From Cephalotus follicularis (lineage: Eukaryota > Streptophyta > Magnoliopsida > Oxalidales > Cephalotaceae): 64,000 nt of DNA. The DNA lies in NCBI GenBank assembly GCA_001972305.1, contig BDDD01000363.1, positions 636,500-700,499 of the forward strand. The letters are read 5' to 3'. Below the pieces are notes generated by a model. The model did no database searches. It was not told the DNA's origin and worked only from the letters and a program-made list of their open reading frames with translations. Position 1 is the stretch's first letter, and each line of letters opens with the position of its first letter. The translations under genes were made by a program, and so were the position numbers. Shown here one piece after another: positions 9,779-20,818 of this stretch.

Positions 9779-12700
9779 ATGGAGGGTTTTCACCATTATG
9801 GGTTTTTAATAGTAACAGTATTACTGTTGATCCTCGGGGTACTACCATTGTCCTCCTCAACAACTCGACGCTATGAATTCAATGTAAGTTCATTCAATAT
9901 GGACACTCTAAGTAAAACTGAAGAGTAGATCAATTAAGAGAAATATAATACCAGCATTATACATGATATGCTTCTGTTTTCAGGTTGAGTGGAAGAAGGT
10001 GACCCGTTTGTGCCATAAAAAGCCACTTCTTACAGTAAACGGAGAGTATCCAGGGCCCACTATAGCTGTTCATGAAGGTGATGATGTTGAAGTTAAGGTC
10101 ACTAACAAAATTGCCAAGAACACTACCATCCACTGGTGAGCACATTGTCTTTTATTTATTTATACATATGTCTTTTAGTTTGTATCTTTGAGACATACCT
10201 AATCATTTCTTGAGTACTAATTTAATTACTGTTGATCGTATGTTCACAAATTTTATAAATTATGTACTTATTATGTTATTTATATTTTGTTAATAACACT
10301 TTTTTTTCAATTAGTTTCTTTTGTCAACTTTTCAAACTCCATGTCACGTAAAGATGTCAAATGAAATCTTTACCCACTACTTGATATGAGCATTGATATT
10401 GATTCTAAGCACTTCCTTTCAAAAAGATTGATTAGTCTCACGTTGACTCTTGACTCCAATATGACTTTGCAACTAAGTAAAAGCATAAACAATATCGAGT
10501 TATCACAGCAAAGGCTTCAACAGCCGATTTTCAATTAAAATTCTACTAATATAATCTAGTCAACCAATAGCCGATTCTTAATACATATTATTGAATTAAT
10601 AATAATAATAAATTAAAAACACGATGATAACCACTTGTCTGCAATTCTATTATCGAGACATAAGTGGCTCAAGTACTAATCAAATATAATTATTAATTAA
10701 TTAAATAATTTTAACAAACAAACAAGTAACGGGATAGGCCTACCTATGGGTCCAATAGCCCATCTGACCCGTCCAAGTTCGTCCCGTATACATCCATCCA
10801 TTATGGACTTGACTTTGACTCTTTCATCTAAGGTACGGATGGACACATTAATATTTTTTTAATTTTATATTATTATTTGAGTATTAAATTATTGATATTT
10901 TATTTAATAATAAAAAATAAAAATAAGTTGATTTGGATGGAGTTAAGCTTGAAAAGGATAGGCTTGGGCTTGACAAACACAATATCCATCTTACAAGATT
11001 TATAAATAAATTTAGGAAGAATAATGCTATTAACTACAGTTTGCTCAAATGAATACGGTACGGTTGATGATGTGTTAAAAAACCGCTAAGCTCATTTGGT
11101 TGCAGTGTCTATTTTAATTTCAATTTGAAGTTTGTATTAATTAAGAGGATCTCTATATGTATTACTATCATTCTGATAGTGAACATATTATGTATCTGAA
11201 CTTATAGCAGACAAGAGAATAAATTGCAAACTAAGCGTAGAGAAACAAACTAAATGATAAAATGAATAAGACAGTCATTGTCTCTCTCTCAGTTGACGAA
11301 GAAACTGAATACTAATTAATTTATGGATTGGTTATGATATATATGCAGGCATGGTTTAAGGCAATATAGAACAGGATGGGCAGATGGTCCAGCATACATT
11401 ACGCAATGCCCTATAAGAGGAGGGCAGTCCTACACATACAAGTTCACTGTAAAGGATCAAAAAGGCACCCTCCTATGGCATGCTCATCATTCCTGGCAAC
11501 GAGCTTCCGTCCACGGCGCCTTCATCATCTACCCTCGCTTGCCCTATCCATTCTCATCTGTTCAAATTCAAGCTGAAATCCCCATAATATTCGGTAATAT
11601 TTCATTGACCTTTTTAATTATTGGATCCATACCAAATCCAGTATATTTTAGTTATTTGTTGTGTTTGTGGGTATACACAGGCGAATGGTGGAACGCAGAC
11701 GTAGATGCAGTGGAGAATGAAATTATAAAGTATGGATCGGGGCCGAATGTATCAGATGCATATACCATCAATGGTCTACCAGGACCCCTCTATCCCTGCT
11801 CTACCAAAGGTATCCTCTGTCTGTCACATATTTATTTCTACAATATCATCCTCCAACTTCCCCATATCCACACCTAACTATTTATTTATTTATTATATAT
11901 TCAATTCACAACAAGCTTTGTTATAATGGACAGATACCTTCGTCCAGAGAGTCGAACGTGGCAAAACCTACATGCTTAGGATCATCAATGCAGCATTGAA
12001 CGATGAGCTTTTCTTTGCCATTGATAAACATGCATTAACAGTTGTGGAGATAGATGCAACCTACACAAAACCCTTCAAAACCCCTTCCATTATGATAGCT
12101 CCTGGACAAACCACCACTGTCCTGCTCACTGCTGATCAACTTCCTGATTCCACTGGCATGTTTGTGATGGCAGCTAGGCCTTATCTCACTTCTGTTTTCC
12201 CCTTCAATAATTCCACCACAACTGGCTACTTGAGCTATACAGGTATAAAGATTGACAAACTTAAGCCCCCAACTAATCCTTTCAATCTTCAACTTTACAA
12301 CCTTCCTCAAATGGAAGATACCGCCTTTGACACAAAATTTTCTGCCAACCTTCGAAGCCTTGCATCTGCTCGATATCCATGTAAAGTGCCTAAAACAACT
12401 GACAAGCGAGTGATAGTAGCCATAAGCCTTAATCTTCAAGACTGTCCCGCTAACCAAACCTGCAAAGGATACATGGGCAAAAGATTCTTTGCTTCTATGA
12501 ACAACCAGTCCTTTATTCGTCCCTCCAAGTCCATATTGGAATCTTACTACCATAACCACACCGAGGGAGTTTACTCCTCAGATTTTCCTGAAAAACCATC
12601 AAAAGCCTTTAATTACACTGGTGTGGATCCAGTAACCGAAAATATGAATACCAACTTTGGCACAAAGATTTTGGTGCTTCCTTATGGGACAAACATAGAA

Positions 12701-13042
12701 TTTGTGCTGCAGGGCACAAGTTTCTTGAACACGGAGAACCATCCAATTCATGTTCATGGCCACAACTTTTTCATCGTTGGAAGGGGATTTGGAAACTTCA
12801 ATGCTGCCAAAGACCCCGCAAAGTACAACCTGGTTGATCCACCGGAGAGGAACACAGTGGCGGTGCCAACCGGGGGATGGGCTGCAATTCGAATAAAGGC
12901 AGACAATCCAGGAGTTTGGTTCATACATTGCCACCTTGAAGAGCATACTACATGGGGTCTCGCCATGGCCTTTATTGTCAAGGATGGCCCTGGTCCATCG
13001 CAGAGCTTGCTTCCGCCACCTGCAGATCTTCCCTTATGTTAA
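9779..13042 (+). CDS. Laccase (p-diphenol:oxygen oxidoreductase), five exons, 579 residues
   Basis: Exons are 9779-9883, 9984-10135, 11349-11593, 11681-11809 and 11934-13042; all introns are GT-AG and the joined length is 1740 bases. Exon lengths 152, 245 and 129 are those usual in plant laccases; the usual last intron is absent, so exon 5 is long. Residues 1 to about 27 form a hydrophobic signal peptide, so the enzyme is probably secreted to the cell wall. Three cupredoxin domains follow. Copper ligands are visible: HWHG at 85-88, WHAH at 129-132, HPIHVHG at 480-486 and HCHLEEH at 542-548, with Leu553 at the axial position. The C-terminus is [10 protein letters not shown]. Laccases oxidise phenolics such as monolignols using O2, and also act on flavonoids. 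The C-terminal third resembles the LAC2/17 and LAC5/12 groups, but the subgroup is not settled. All key residues are intact and several N-glycosylation sites are present. The gene lies 728 bp upstream of a young Tat element in the same orientation. Confidence 0.95.
10136..11348 (+). other. Long second intron of the laccase
   Basis: 1213 bp, much longer than introns 1, 3 and 4 (100, 87 and 124 bp). It is AT-rich, with a more GC-balanced patch near 10730-10810. No exon, complete transposon or terminal repeat was recognised inside; it may contain an unrecognised old insertion. Confidence 0.7.
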
Positions 13043-13765
13043 GAGTTCCCGGATCGGTCTATGCTGCTTGTCTAAACATGTCACACGCTTAATGACCATT
13101 TCCTATAAATTAAAATGGTTCTCTGTGTGTGATGCTTATGTGTATTTTATAGGTTTATTGGATAGGATTAAGGTAGCTTCAATATTGTTAATTTTGTGTT
13201 TTTTTTGGAAAGCTTGTAGTCTGTGAATGTACAGTGTCGTGGTTGTTTGTTTGGGTGTCAACCAAAAGATTTTGTATGAATTTAGTATATTAAACCATTT
13301 GGCTTCACCTCTAACAAGTAATACTAACGAAGGAGCTTTAGCGTCATAGCTAGTTATACCTGCTGTGATGGGAAATATAGTAATATATTTTAGAATTATT
13401 TAAATACAAAAGATTCACCTAACAAAGCATATGATATATTTTTTATGTTCCGTAAATTTAATCCTTAGATATGATAATCTCGATATATATCATTCATATC
13501 AATTTTTAAGTGAATTAATTATTAATTATTATTTTAAATATATAAATTATATTACAAGCATAAAAACTTTAGCTTATTAAAAGTTTAAAAAAAATGGACG
13601 TGCGGTCCCACTTAACGCCGATTGGGGACCTGCACCTGCAAGCAAAGTCCCCTAAAAAAATAAACTGGTCAATCAATTGGACTCTTAATTTGATAAATCT
13701 GGATCTTGAGTTAAACAAATTGTAGCAGGACTATTCCATTAATCCAGGGTATTTATAAAAAAATC
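13043..13765. other. Laccase 3' trailer and intergenic DNA
   Basis: AT-rich sequence holding the laccase 3' untranslated region, whose poly(A) site could not be fixed, and a spacer up to the target duplication of the Tat element. No gene was seen. Confidence 0.6.
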
Positions 13766-13865
13766 AAGTTTGATGGAGGAAAAATATGCTTATAATAGCA
13801 AGGGCACGTGTCCACTGCAGACTTGACCAGCTGTCCTTAGAGGACTAGAAGCTTGTTAACGGACC

Positions 13866-14206
13866 CTGCCGAGGAGTACACTTATGGCAATGAATGTACA
13901 TCTCGGACCTAGAGCCGAGGACCACCATTTTTTGAAGACAACACACTGAGACCATAAGTCCGAGGACACTCCTCAGACTTATAGGCAGAAGACCATATCC
14001 ACGGTGTAAAGGGCCGAGGACTCCCTCGGCCTAAAGTATCTACCAGGCGGAGAACAGGAGGAACTCCCTCCACTACACAGAAACTGAGAAGTTCCTCCTC
14101 GGACATACCAAAATCGCTTTGGTCCTCGGACTAAAGGGGACCTGACTACTTAAGCACATATTACTGAGGAGGAGAAGGAGACATTGAGGGGCATACAACC
14201 TCGGCA
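13866..14206. repeat. CCGAGG/CCTCGG motif cluster in Tat U3
   Basis: About nine copies of CCGAGG or its complement occur in roughly 340 bp, often extended to TCCGAGGAC or GTCCTCGGAC. They may be promoter or enhancer elements of the LTR, since they all lie upstream of the TATA box. The same cluster is in the 3' LTR at about 23520-23860. Confidence 0.75.
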
Positions 14207-14462
14207 ACAGTATCATAGTTGATTTCTTCTACAATTCTATCACGGAGGACCTCAACCTTATCTACGGGATAAGGGAGTTATCTGCACCTGGATTCACGGG
14301 ATCCACACTTATCCAAATGAAGGGATAGAGTCACAGTCAACTACAACAAAGGAAAACAGCGACATTACAGGCGGAGATAAGGGAATGTCCGAGATCCTCG
14401 GCATTTCTTAGGGGATAATGATCACATCCGATTTACACGTTCAATCAGTTATCAAACTCAAC

Positions 14463-14470
14463 TATAAATA
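14463..14470 (+). promoter_or_regulatory. TATA box of the Tat 5' LTR
   Basis: TATAAATA in the LTR, about 250 bp before the LTR end, the expected place for the U3/R boundary. The same motif is present at the equivalent place in the 3' LTR (24117-24124) and in the LTR of the third Tat element (33516-33523). Confidence 0.75.
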
Positions 14471-14724
14471 CAAGTTCAACATACTGAACAAAGGTGAGCA
14501 ATTTTTACATTCAAGAACACATAATTTCATCTGCACTTGACTAACTTGAGCGTCGGAGTGTCCCCGGGAGAACAACCTCCTAGACTTCCACCATTGTTGC
14601 TACCTTGTGCAGGTGTCCGAGATCAACCTTCTTCCTTACAGGCATCAGTGACTAGCGTTTCTCTTAACAAATCAAAGTCCTCCACGTAGGATACTGTTGA
14701 GAGAAGGATTTCTGTATCAACAGT

Positions 14725-14740
14725 TGGCGCCGTCTGTGGG
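14725..14740 (+). other. Primer-binding site of the young Tat element
   Basis: TGGCGCCGTCTGTGGG begins two bases after the LTR. The first ten bases fit the 3' end of plant tRNA-Asp (by recall), a primer used by several Ty3/gypsy elements. Confidence 0.7.
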
Positions 14741-14755
14741 AAACTTCATTAATAA

Positions 14756-16216
14756 GTGCCTCCAAGGAAGAATACCCTAGTTGGAGCCACTGGCAGCCAA
14801 CAACACCAGGAGGTCATAGCTCCTCCAGAAGAAGTCGCCCAAGTGGTGGCACAACAACAAGCTCCCGTTACAGGGGAGCAACTCAATCAGCTCCTCCAAG
14901 GCATGGAGCGTATCACAGATCTGCTGGTCATAACTTTGGCCAACCAACAACAAGCCGAGCCTGCTCAGCCAGTGGTCCGAGGAGTTTCTGGCCCTCATAG
15001 GCCAGAGGTGGAGACAAGGCACCCACGAGGTGCCAGGCGAAACCCACCAAGGGGAGACGAACTTCCCCCTAGGCGGTCAGGGGACGACAATCCCCTGGGA
15101 AGGAGGCCTGAGATCAATGCATCTCATAGAGCAGAGTCCTCGACGGCCAGGGATCACCCCAACAATCCCAGGAGAGGACACCCTCAGCGCCAGCCCATGG
15201 ATGTAGATCCTCAGCAGCAGGAGAGGGGAGCAGAGGAGGCACAAGTGCGTTCTAATGCTCTGCGCAGAGCTGGTACTGCCCGAGGAAGCAGGGTCAACCC
15301 CCCAGCCTCATTGGCTGGAGGGTCACATGTCTCCAGCAGAGTAAGAAACGTTGAAGAAGTGGAGCAGGCAGTGAATAGAAGGCTTGCTGACCTAGAAAGG
15401 AGGTTTGGAAGAGCGGAACGACATGGGGGGCACCTATCCGAGGTGCAAAATATTAACACACACCCCTTCACGGCCGAGATTATAGCAGAGCCAGTCCCTA
15501 GTGGGTTCAGAAACCCCAATCTTGATAAGTACGATGGGTCCACGGATCCCATCCAGCATGTGCGCTCATATATCCAGGCTATGTGGATGTATCAATCCTC
15601 GGACGCCATGCTCTGTCGAGGATTCCCAATGACTCTGGTCGGAGCTGCCCAAGCATGGTACTTCACCTTGGCCAAGAACTCAGTGAAGAACTTTGATCAG
15701 TTTACGGAGCTGTTTGTGACGAAGTTCCTCAACAGCACCACGCAGAGGAGGAACTCTACCCACCTCATCAACGTGGTGCAGGGTAAGGATGAGACGTTGA
15801 GAGATTACCTCACCAGGTTCAACAAAGAATCTCTTATAGTGAAAGACCTGGAGCCATCCTTTGCTCTGGCAGCCTTGAACAATGGGCTGAGGAGCAATTC
15901 CAAATTCACTTTCTCCCTGCTGAAGAAGCCAGCAAAGGATATGGCAGAGTTGTTGAAAAGGGCAGAGAGGTATGTAAATGCTGAGGAAGAGATGTTGGCC
16001 AGGAAGCAAAAAGCACCTTGGACTGGCCAACAGGAGGAGAATAGGGAGCATTCAGGAGGAGCAACAACAACAACAACCCAGAGGTGTTATCCACACCATC
16101 TCTGGGGGGGTCGCGTCTGGGGGCGACGACTCGAATGCAAGAAAGGCCTATGGGAGACAGTCCCTTGCTGTGCAATAAGTTCCTCACAGCAAAAGGCTCA
16201 GAACTGGAGGAGATGA
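14756..16216 (+). mobile_element. Tat gag region
   Basis: The open frame starts at an ATG 33 bases after the LTR and covers about 486 codons. The N-terminal half is Gln/Arg/Pro-rich and low-complexity. The conserved retrotransposon gag domain lies at about residues 250-420, with YDGSTDPIQHVRSY, GAAQAWYFTLAK and TQRRNSTHLINVVQGKDETL. It packages element RNA in the cytoplasm. The third Tat element in this window carries a clearly related gag (EYDGSSDPIQHVRY, NNTTQRKNSNNLINLVQ). Confidence 0.85.
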
Positions 16217-16277
16217 TGAGGTAATATCCTTCTCCGAGGCGGACTATGAGGGAGTACGTCTTCCTCACGATGATCCA

Positions 16278-19200
16278 GTGGTGGTTACCCTTCTGGTAGA
16301 GCTCTTTACCATGAAGAGGATTCTCATTGATAATGGCAGCTCGGCCGACATCCTGTATAAGCATGCCTTTGATCAGTTAAGGATTCCGGCCGACCAGCTG
16401 AAGCCAGTTAAAACCCCACTGATTGGATTTGCAGGTGAGACGATCCATCCTCTGGGATTTATGAACCTGTCCGTGGTTGCTGGAACGGCCCCACGCCAGA
16501 CTCAAGTCGAGATGACATTCCTGGTGGTGGATACCCCAAGTCCATACAATGCAATAATAGGGCGACCAGGTCTGAATTTGTTGGAGGCCATAGTGTCTAC
16601 GAGACACTTACTGATGAAATTTCCTACAAGGTTTGGCGTGGGAGAAGTCAGAGGAGATCAGGAGGTGGCGAGGAGATGTTATAAAACCGCCATCTCGGAC
16701 AAGGGGAAGGGTAAGGTCCTTTCCATAGCAAATGTGGAGCTCAGAGGAGACATGGAACCTGAGCGTCCATAGCCGATAGAAGATGTTCTCCAAGTGCCCG
16801 TAGAAGAGGGCAATGATGAGAAAGTACTTCAAGTTGGCTTCCAACTTGGAGAGGCGGAGAAGGAAGAGTTAATAACATTCCTCCGTGATAATAAGGATGT
16901 GTTTGCATGGTCGGCAGAGGAGGTCCCTGGCATCAGTCCAGATGTAATGGTTCACAAGCTAAGTGTGGACCCAGCTAGACCTCCGATCAGACAGAAGAAG
17001 AGGAACTTTGCCCCTGAGAGGCAACAAGTAATAGCCGAGGAGGTGAGCAAGCTGCTACAGGCAGGCTTTATCCGAGAAGTACACTACTCGGACTGGCTAG
17101 CAAATCCTGTGTTAGTCAAAAAAGCTAATGGCAAGTGAAGGATGTGTATAGACTTCACAGACCTCAACAAGGCCTGCCCAAAGGACAACTTCCCTCTCCC
17201 GAAGATAGACCAACTGGTGGATGCAAACTCGGGCTATAAATTACTAAGCTTCTTGGACGCTTATTCGGGGTATAATCAAATCCCAATGCATAGACCGGAT
17301 GAGGAGAAGACAGCATTCATAACTGACCGAGGAATGTACTGTTATAAGGTTATGCCCTTTGGCTTGAAGAATGCAGGGGCCACCTACCAGCGCTTGATCA
17401 ATAAGATATTTGAACCCCAGATTGGGAGGAACATGGAGGTGTACATAGACGACATGCTCGTCAAAACTCCAGCCAGTGGCCCTCATGTGAAAGACTTGGA
17501 GGAGACATTTGAAGTATTGAGGAGGTATAATATGAAGCTCAATCCATCCAAGTGTACATTTGGGGTCACCTCGGGTAAGTTCCTCGGATTCATGGTCTCT
17601 AGCAGAGGAATAGAGGCCAGCCCAGAGAAGATCTCGGCAATACAAAGCATGAAGCCACCTCAAACCATCAGGGATGTCCAGAGATTAAATGGGAAAATTG
17701 CTGCCCTGAGTAGGTTTGTTTCCAAATCAGCAGAGAAGTGTCTCCCCTTCTTCAAGATAGTCAGAGATCCCAAGGGATTCTCGTGGTCAGACGACTGTCA
17801 AGCAGCCTTCGATAAGTTGAAGGAGTATTTGGCTTCTCCTCCCCTAATCTCGAAGCCTAGGGATAGGGAGGATCTGTATTTATACCTTGCGGCCACCTCG
17901 GACGCAGTGAGTGCAGTGCTAGTCCGAGAAGAGGACAAAGTACAAAGGCCAGTGTACTATGTAAGCAAGGCCTTAAATGATGCTGAAGGGAGGTACCCAG
18001 AGGTGGAGAAGTTTGCCTATGCTTTGATCATCTCGGCCAGAAAGTTGAGGCCGTATTTTCAAGCCCATACAATCAAGGTTCTGACTGACAAACCACTCAA
18101 ACAAGTTCTTGCCAAGCCTGACACCTCGGGCAGGCTCATCAAGTGGTCAGTCGAACTAGGTGAGTATGATGTGAAGTTCGAAGCCAGACCAGCAATCAAA
18201 TCACAGGTACTGGCCGACTTTGTTGGAGATAATACACCTACGGAGTGTATGGAGGAGAACCTTTCCGAGAGTGAGAAGGGAATGTGGAAGTTATCAGTGG
18301 ATGAATCCTCATGCCTCACTGGCAGTGGAGCAGGATTGGTATTAACAAGTCCTGATGGTTGGACATTGGAGTATGCTTTGAGATTCAAATTCAAAGCCAC
18401 AAATAATGAAGCTGAGTGGGAAGCTTTGATAGCTGGATTGTCGATTGCAAAGCACTTGGAGGTACAGAGGATTGAGGCCTCAAGCGATTCTCAGCTAGTG
18501 GTTGGCTTAGCTAATGGGGAATATGAGGCTAGAGAAGAGCTCATGACAAAGTATTTAGCCTATTTTCAAGGCATGAAGTCAGCCTTCGAAGATTTGAGAA
18601 TAGTAAAAGTGCCAAGAGCAGAGAACGTCAGAGCAGACCAACTCTCAAAGCTAGCCACGGCAGAGGAGTTGGAGAAGAACCGAACAGTGTTAGTTGATTA
18701 CCTGGAGCGTCCAACCATCTCTCAAGCAGAGGTAATGGACATAGATGATCCACAGGAGCCAAACTGGATGACTCCCTTTGTTATTTGGCTAAGGGATGGG
18801 ATCCTGCCCGAGGACCCGGCAGAGGCGAGGAAGCTAGTTTACAGAGCAAACAGATTCCAATTCCAAGATGGAATCCTCTACAAAAGGTCTTTTTCATTCC
18901 CTTGGCTGAGATGTTTGAACCCTTCTGAGGCCGACTATGCTCTAAGGGAAGTTCATGAAGGAATTTGTGGCAATCACACTGGGGGCAGGACTTTGTCTCA
19001 CAAGCTGTTAAGGCAAGGTTACTACTGGCCGACTATGCATCAAGATGCAATAAACTTAGTGAGAAAATGTGACAAGTGTCAGAGGAATGCCAATATAAGT
19101 AGAAGGCCTTCTCAACCTCTGACATCAATAACGGCCCCCTGGCCCTTCGCACAATGGGGAATGGACTTCGTCGAACCATTACCAATGGTAACAAGTCAGA

Positions 19201-20009
19201 GAAAGTTTCTCATTGTAGCAGTTGATTACTTCACCAAGTGGGTAGAAGTAGAGCCTTTGGACACGATTACCGAGAAGAACACAGAAAGTTTTGTGTGGAA
19301 GTCAATCATCTGCAGATTTGGAGTTCCGAGGACCATTATCACAGATAATGGTAAGCAATTCGATTGCCAAGCCTTTAGGGACTTTTGCAGAGAATGGAGA
19401 ATAGAGCATAGGCTTGCCTCAGTAGCCTACCCACAAAGCAATGGCCAAGCAGAGGTGATCAATAGGAAAATCATCTCGGGCTTGAAAAAGCGCTTAGAAG
19501 ACAGCAAGGGAAGATGGACCGAGGAGTTACCAAGTGTATTATGGGCATACAGGACCACTCCTCAGACTACAACAGGAGAATCCCCATACAGTTTATGTTT
19601 TGGGACAGAAGCCGTGATGCCAGTGGAGGTGGGAGTACAATCGCCAAGAGTTGTGCACTTCACTGAAGACAACAATGAAGAAGGGTTGAGAAGCATCCTC
19701 GACCTAGTGGAAGAACTCGGAGATAAGGACGTGATCAGAGTTGCAGCCTACCAAGAGAGGGTAAGTCGTTACTACAACAAGAGAGTAAGCCCAAGACCAC
19801 TAAGGCAAGGAGATCTTGTCCTACGCAACTCAGCCGTTGCAGATCCTACTGGTACCAGAGGAAAATTAGCCCCTGCTTGGGAAGGTCCATACAAGATCAA
19901 AAGGGTCCTCCGTCCAGGAACATTCAAACTTGAAACTTTGGGGGGTAGAGAGATTGCCAGAGCTTGGAATGCCGAACAATACCATGAGAACTTGTCCAAC
20001 CAGACCTAA
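16278..20009 (+). mobile_element. Tat pol region: protease, RT, RNase H, second RNase H, integrase
   Basis: Protease: ILIDNGSSADILY and YNAIIGRPGLN (about 16.3-16.6 kb). Reverse transcriptase: MPFGLKNAGATYQRLI and the YIDDMLVK active-site block near 17.44 kb. First RNase H at about 17.8-18.2 kb. Second, archaeal-like RNase H at about 18.29-18.66 kb: SVDESS, GAGLVLTSPDG, NNEAEWEALIAGL, SSDSQLVV. Integrase at about 18.9-19.95 kb with a zinc-binding HHCC block (CDKCQRN), GMDFVEPLP, TDNGKQFD and SNGQAEVINR, then a C-terminal GPYKIKRVL segment. This order and the duplicated RNase H place it in Tat. Most of the region is one very long open frame, suggesting recent activity. Confidence 0.92.
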
Positions 20010-20818
20010 AATCGTGACTTGAAAGGCGAATCCATGGGAACTCGCAACGATCAAGCTCGTCGGACTGAGCACTTTAATACAAGTGTCTCTAAGTGGACTG
20101 AAAGCTCAGCCGACCTGTCCTAGAACATCCTAGGTCAGACGATACTCTCCTCGGCAAACCCATGGGAACTTGTCCGAGCAGACCAAGAACTCAAACTATG
20201 AGTATAAGGATGCTATGAAGACTGAGATACTGTCAAATTAAAGTACTCTCAAAGGTGAAGGGTCCTACGGGGACTATCAAGCTGTAGTGACCTTGCCCAC
20301 CAAAGGTTAGTGATTTGTGCTAAGTTAAAAGTTTCAAGGAACTATCATTACACATGTGGGATCAATTAAGTCCGAGAATGCAAGGGCTTGTTCTTCTTAT
20401 TATTGGTTATTTAAACCTCTTTGGAGTTAGTTTCCCCACTTATGTGAGGAGTCCGAGGTCACAACAAGGATAAAATTCCCAAGGGGATTACCGGTGTATA
20501 TTTTCAAAGTTCAAGTATATAAGGGTGCAATTGAAGATGAAGTCCGAGAAGGCAGAGCTCCTTTCACTTACATTTTTTAAGTTACTTAAGTTCTTTTGAA
20601 GTTAAGTGTTCACTTATCTGAGAAGTCCGAGATTACTGCGAAGAGAAAAATTCCTAAGGGAATTATTAGCAAGTTCAAGCATGCAGAGATCAACAACCAC
20701 AATACTTAGCAGAAAAATTTAAATGCAAAAGAATGAGAAAAAAGCTCCTTTCATTAATGTTCAGAAGAGATTACAAGGAGAAGGAAGCCAAAAGCTATTA
20801 CAAGATAAAAATAAAAAA
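20010..20818 (+). repeat. Tat post-pol untranslated region with degenerate direct repeats
   Basis: No coding sequence in plus sense. Segments at about 20400-20560 and 20575-20690 are diverged copies: each has a GTCCGAG block, then AAAATTCC(C/T)AAGGG(G/A)ATTA, then AAGTTCAAG. The region separates the convergent pol and antisense genes, so it probably holds the 3' ends of both transcripts. Confidence 0.65.

Larger units (their letters stand above)
13771..14722 (+). repeat. 5' LTR of the young Tat element
   Basis: 952 bp, TG...CA. U3 carries a dense CCGAGG/CCTCGG motif cluster; the TATA box lies near 14463, so U3 is about 690-720 bp. It is almost identical to 23425-24376. Confidence 0.95.

Noticed and set aside
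12035-12559. 174-codon minus-strand frame opposite the laccase
   Set aside because: Shadow of laccase exon 5; no start context, no homologue, and coding constraint clearly follows the plus strand.
13909-14106. 65-codon minus-strand frame repeated exactly at 23563-23760
   Set aside because: It lies in the U3 of both Tat LTRs; identity follows from the LTRs being near-identical, and there is no protein family resemblance.
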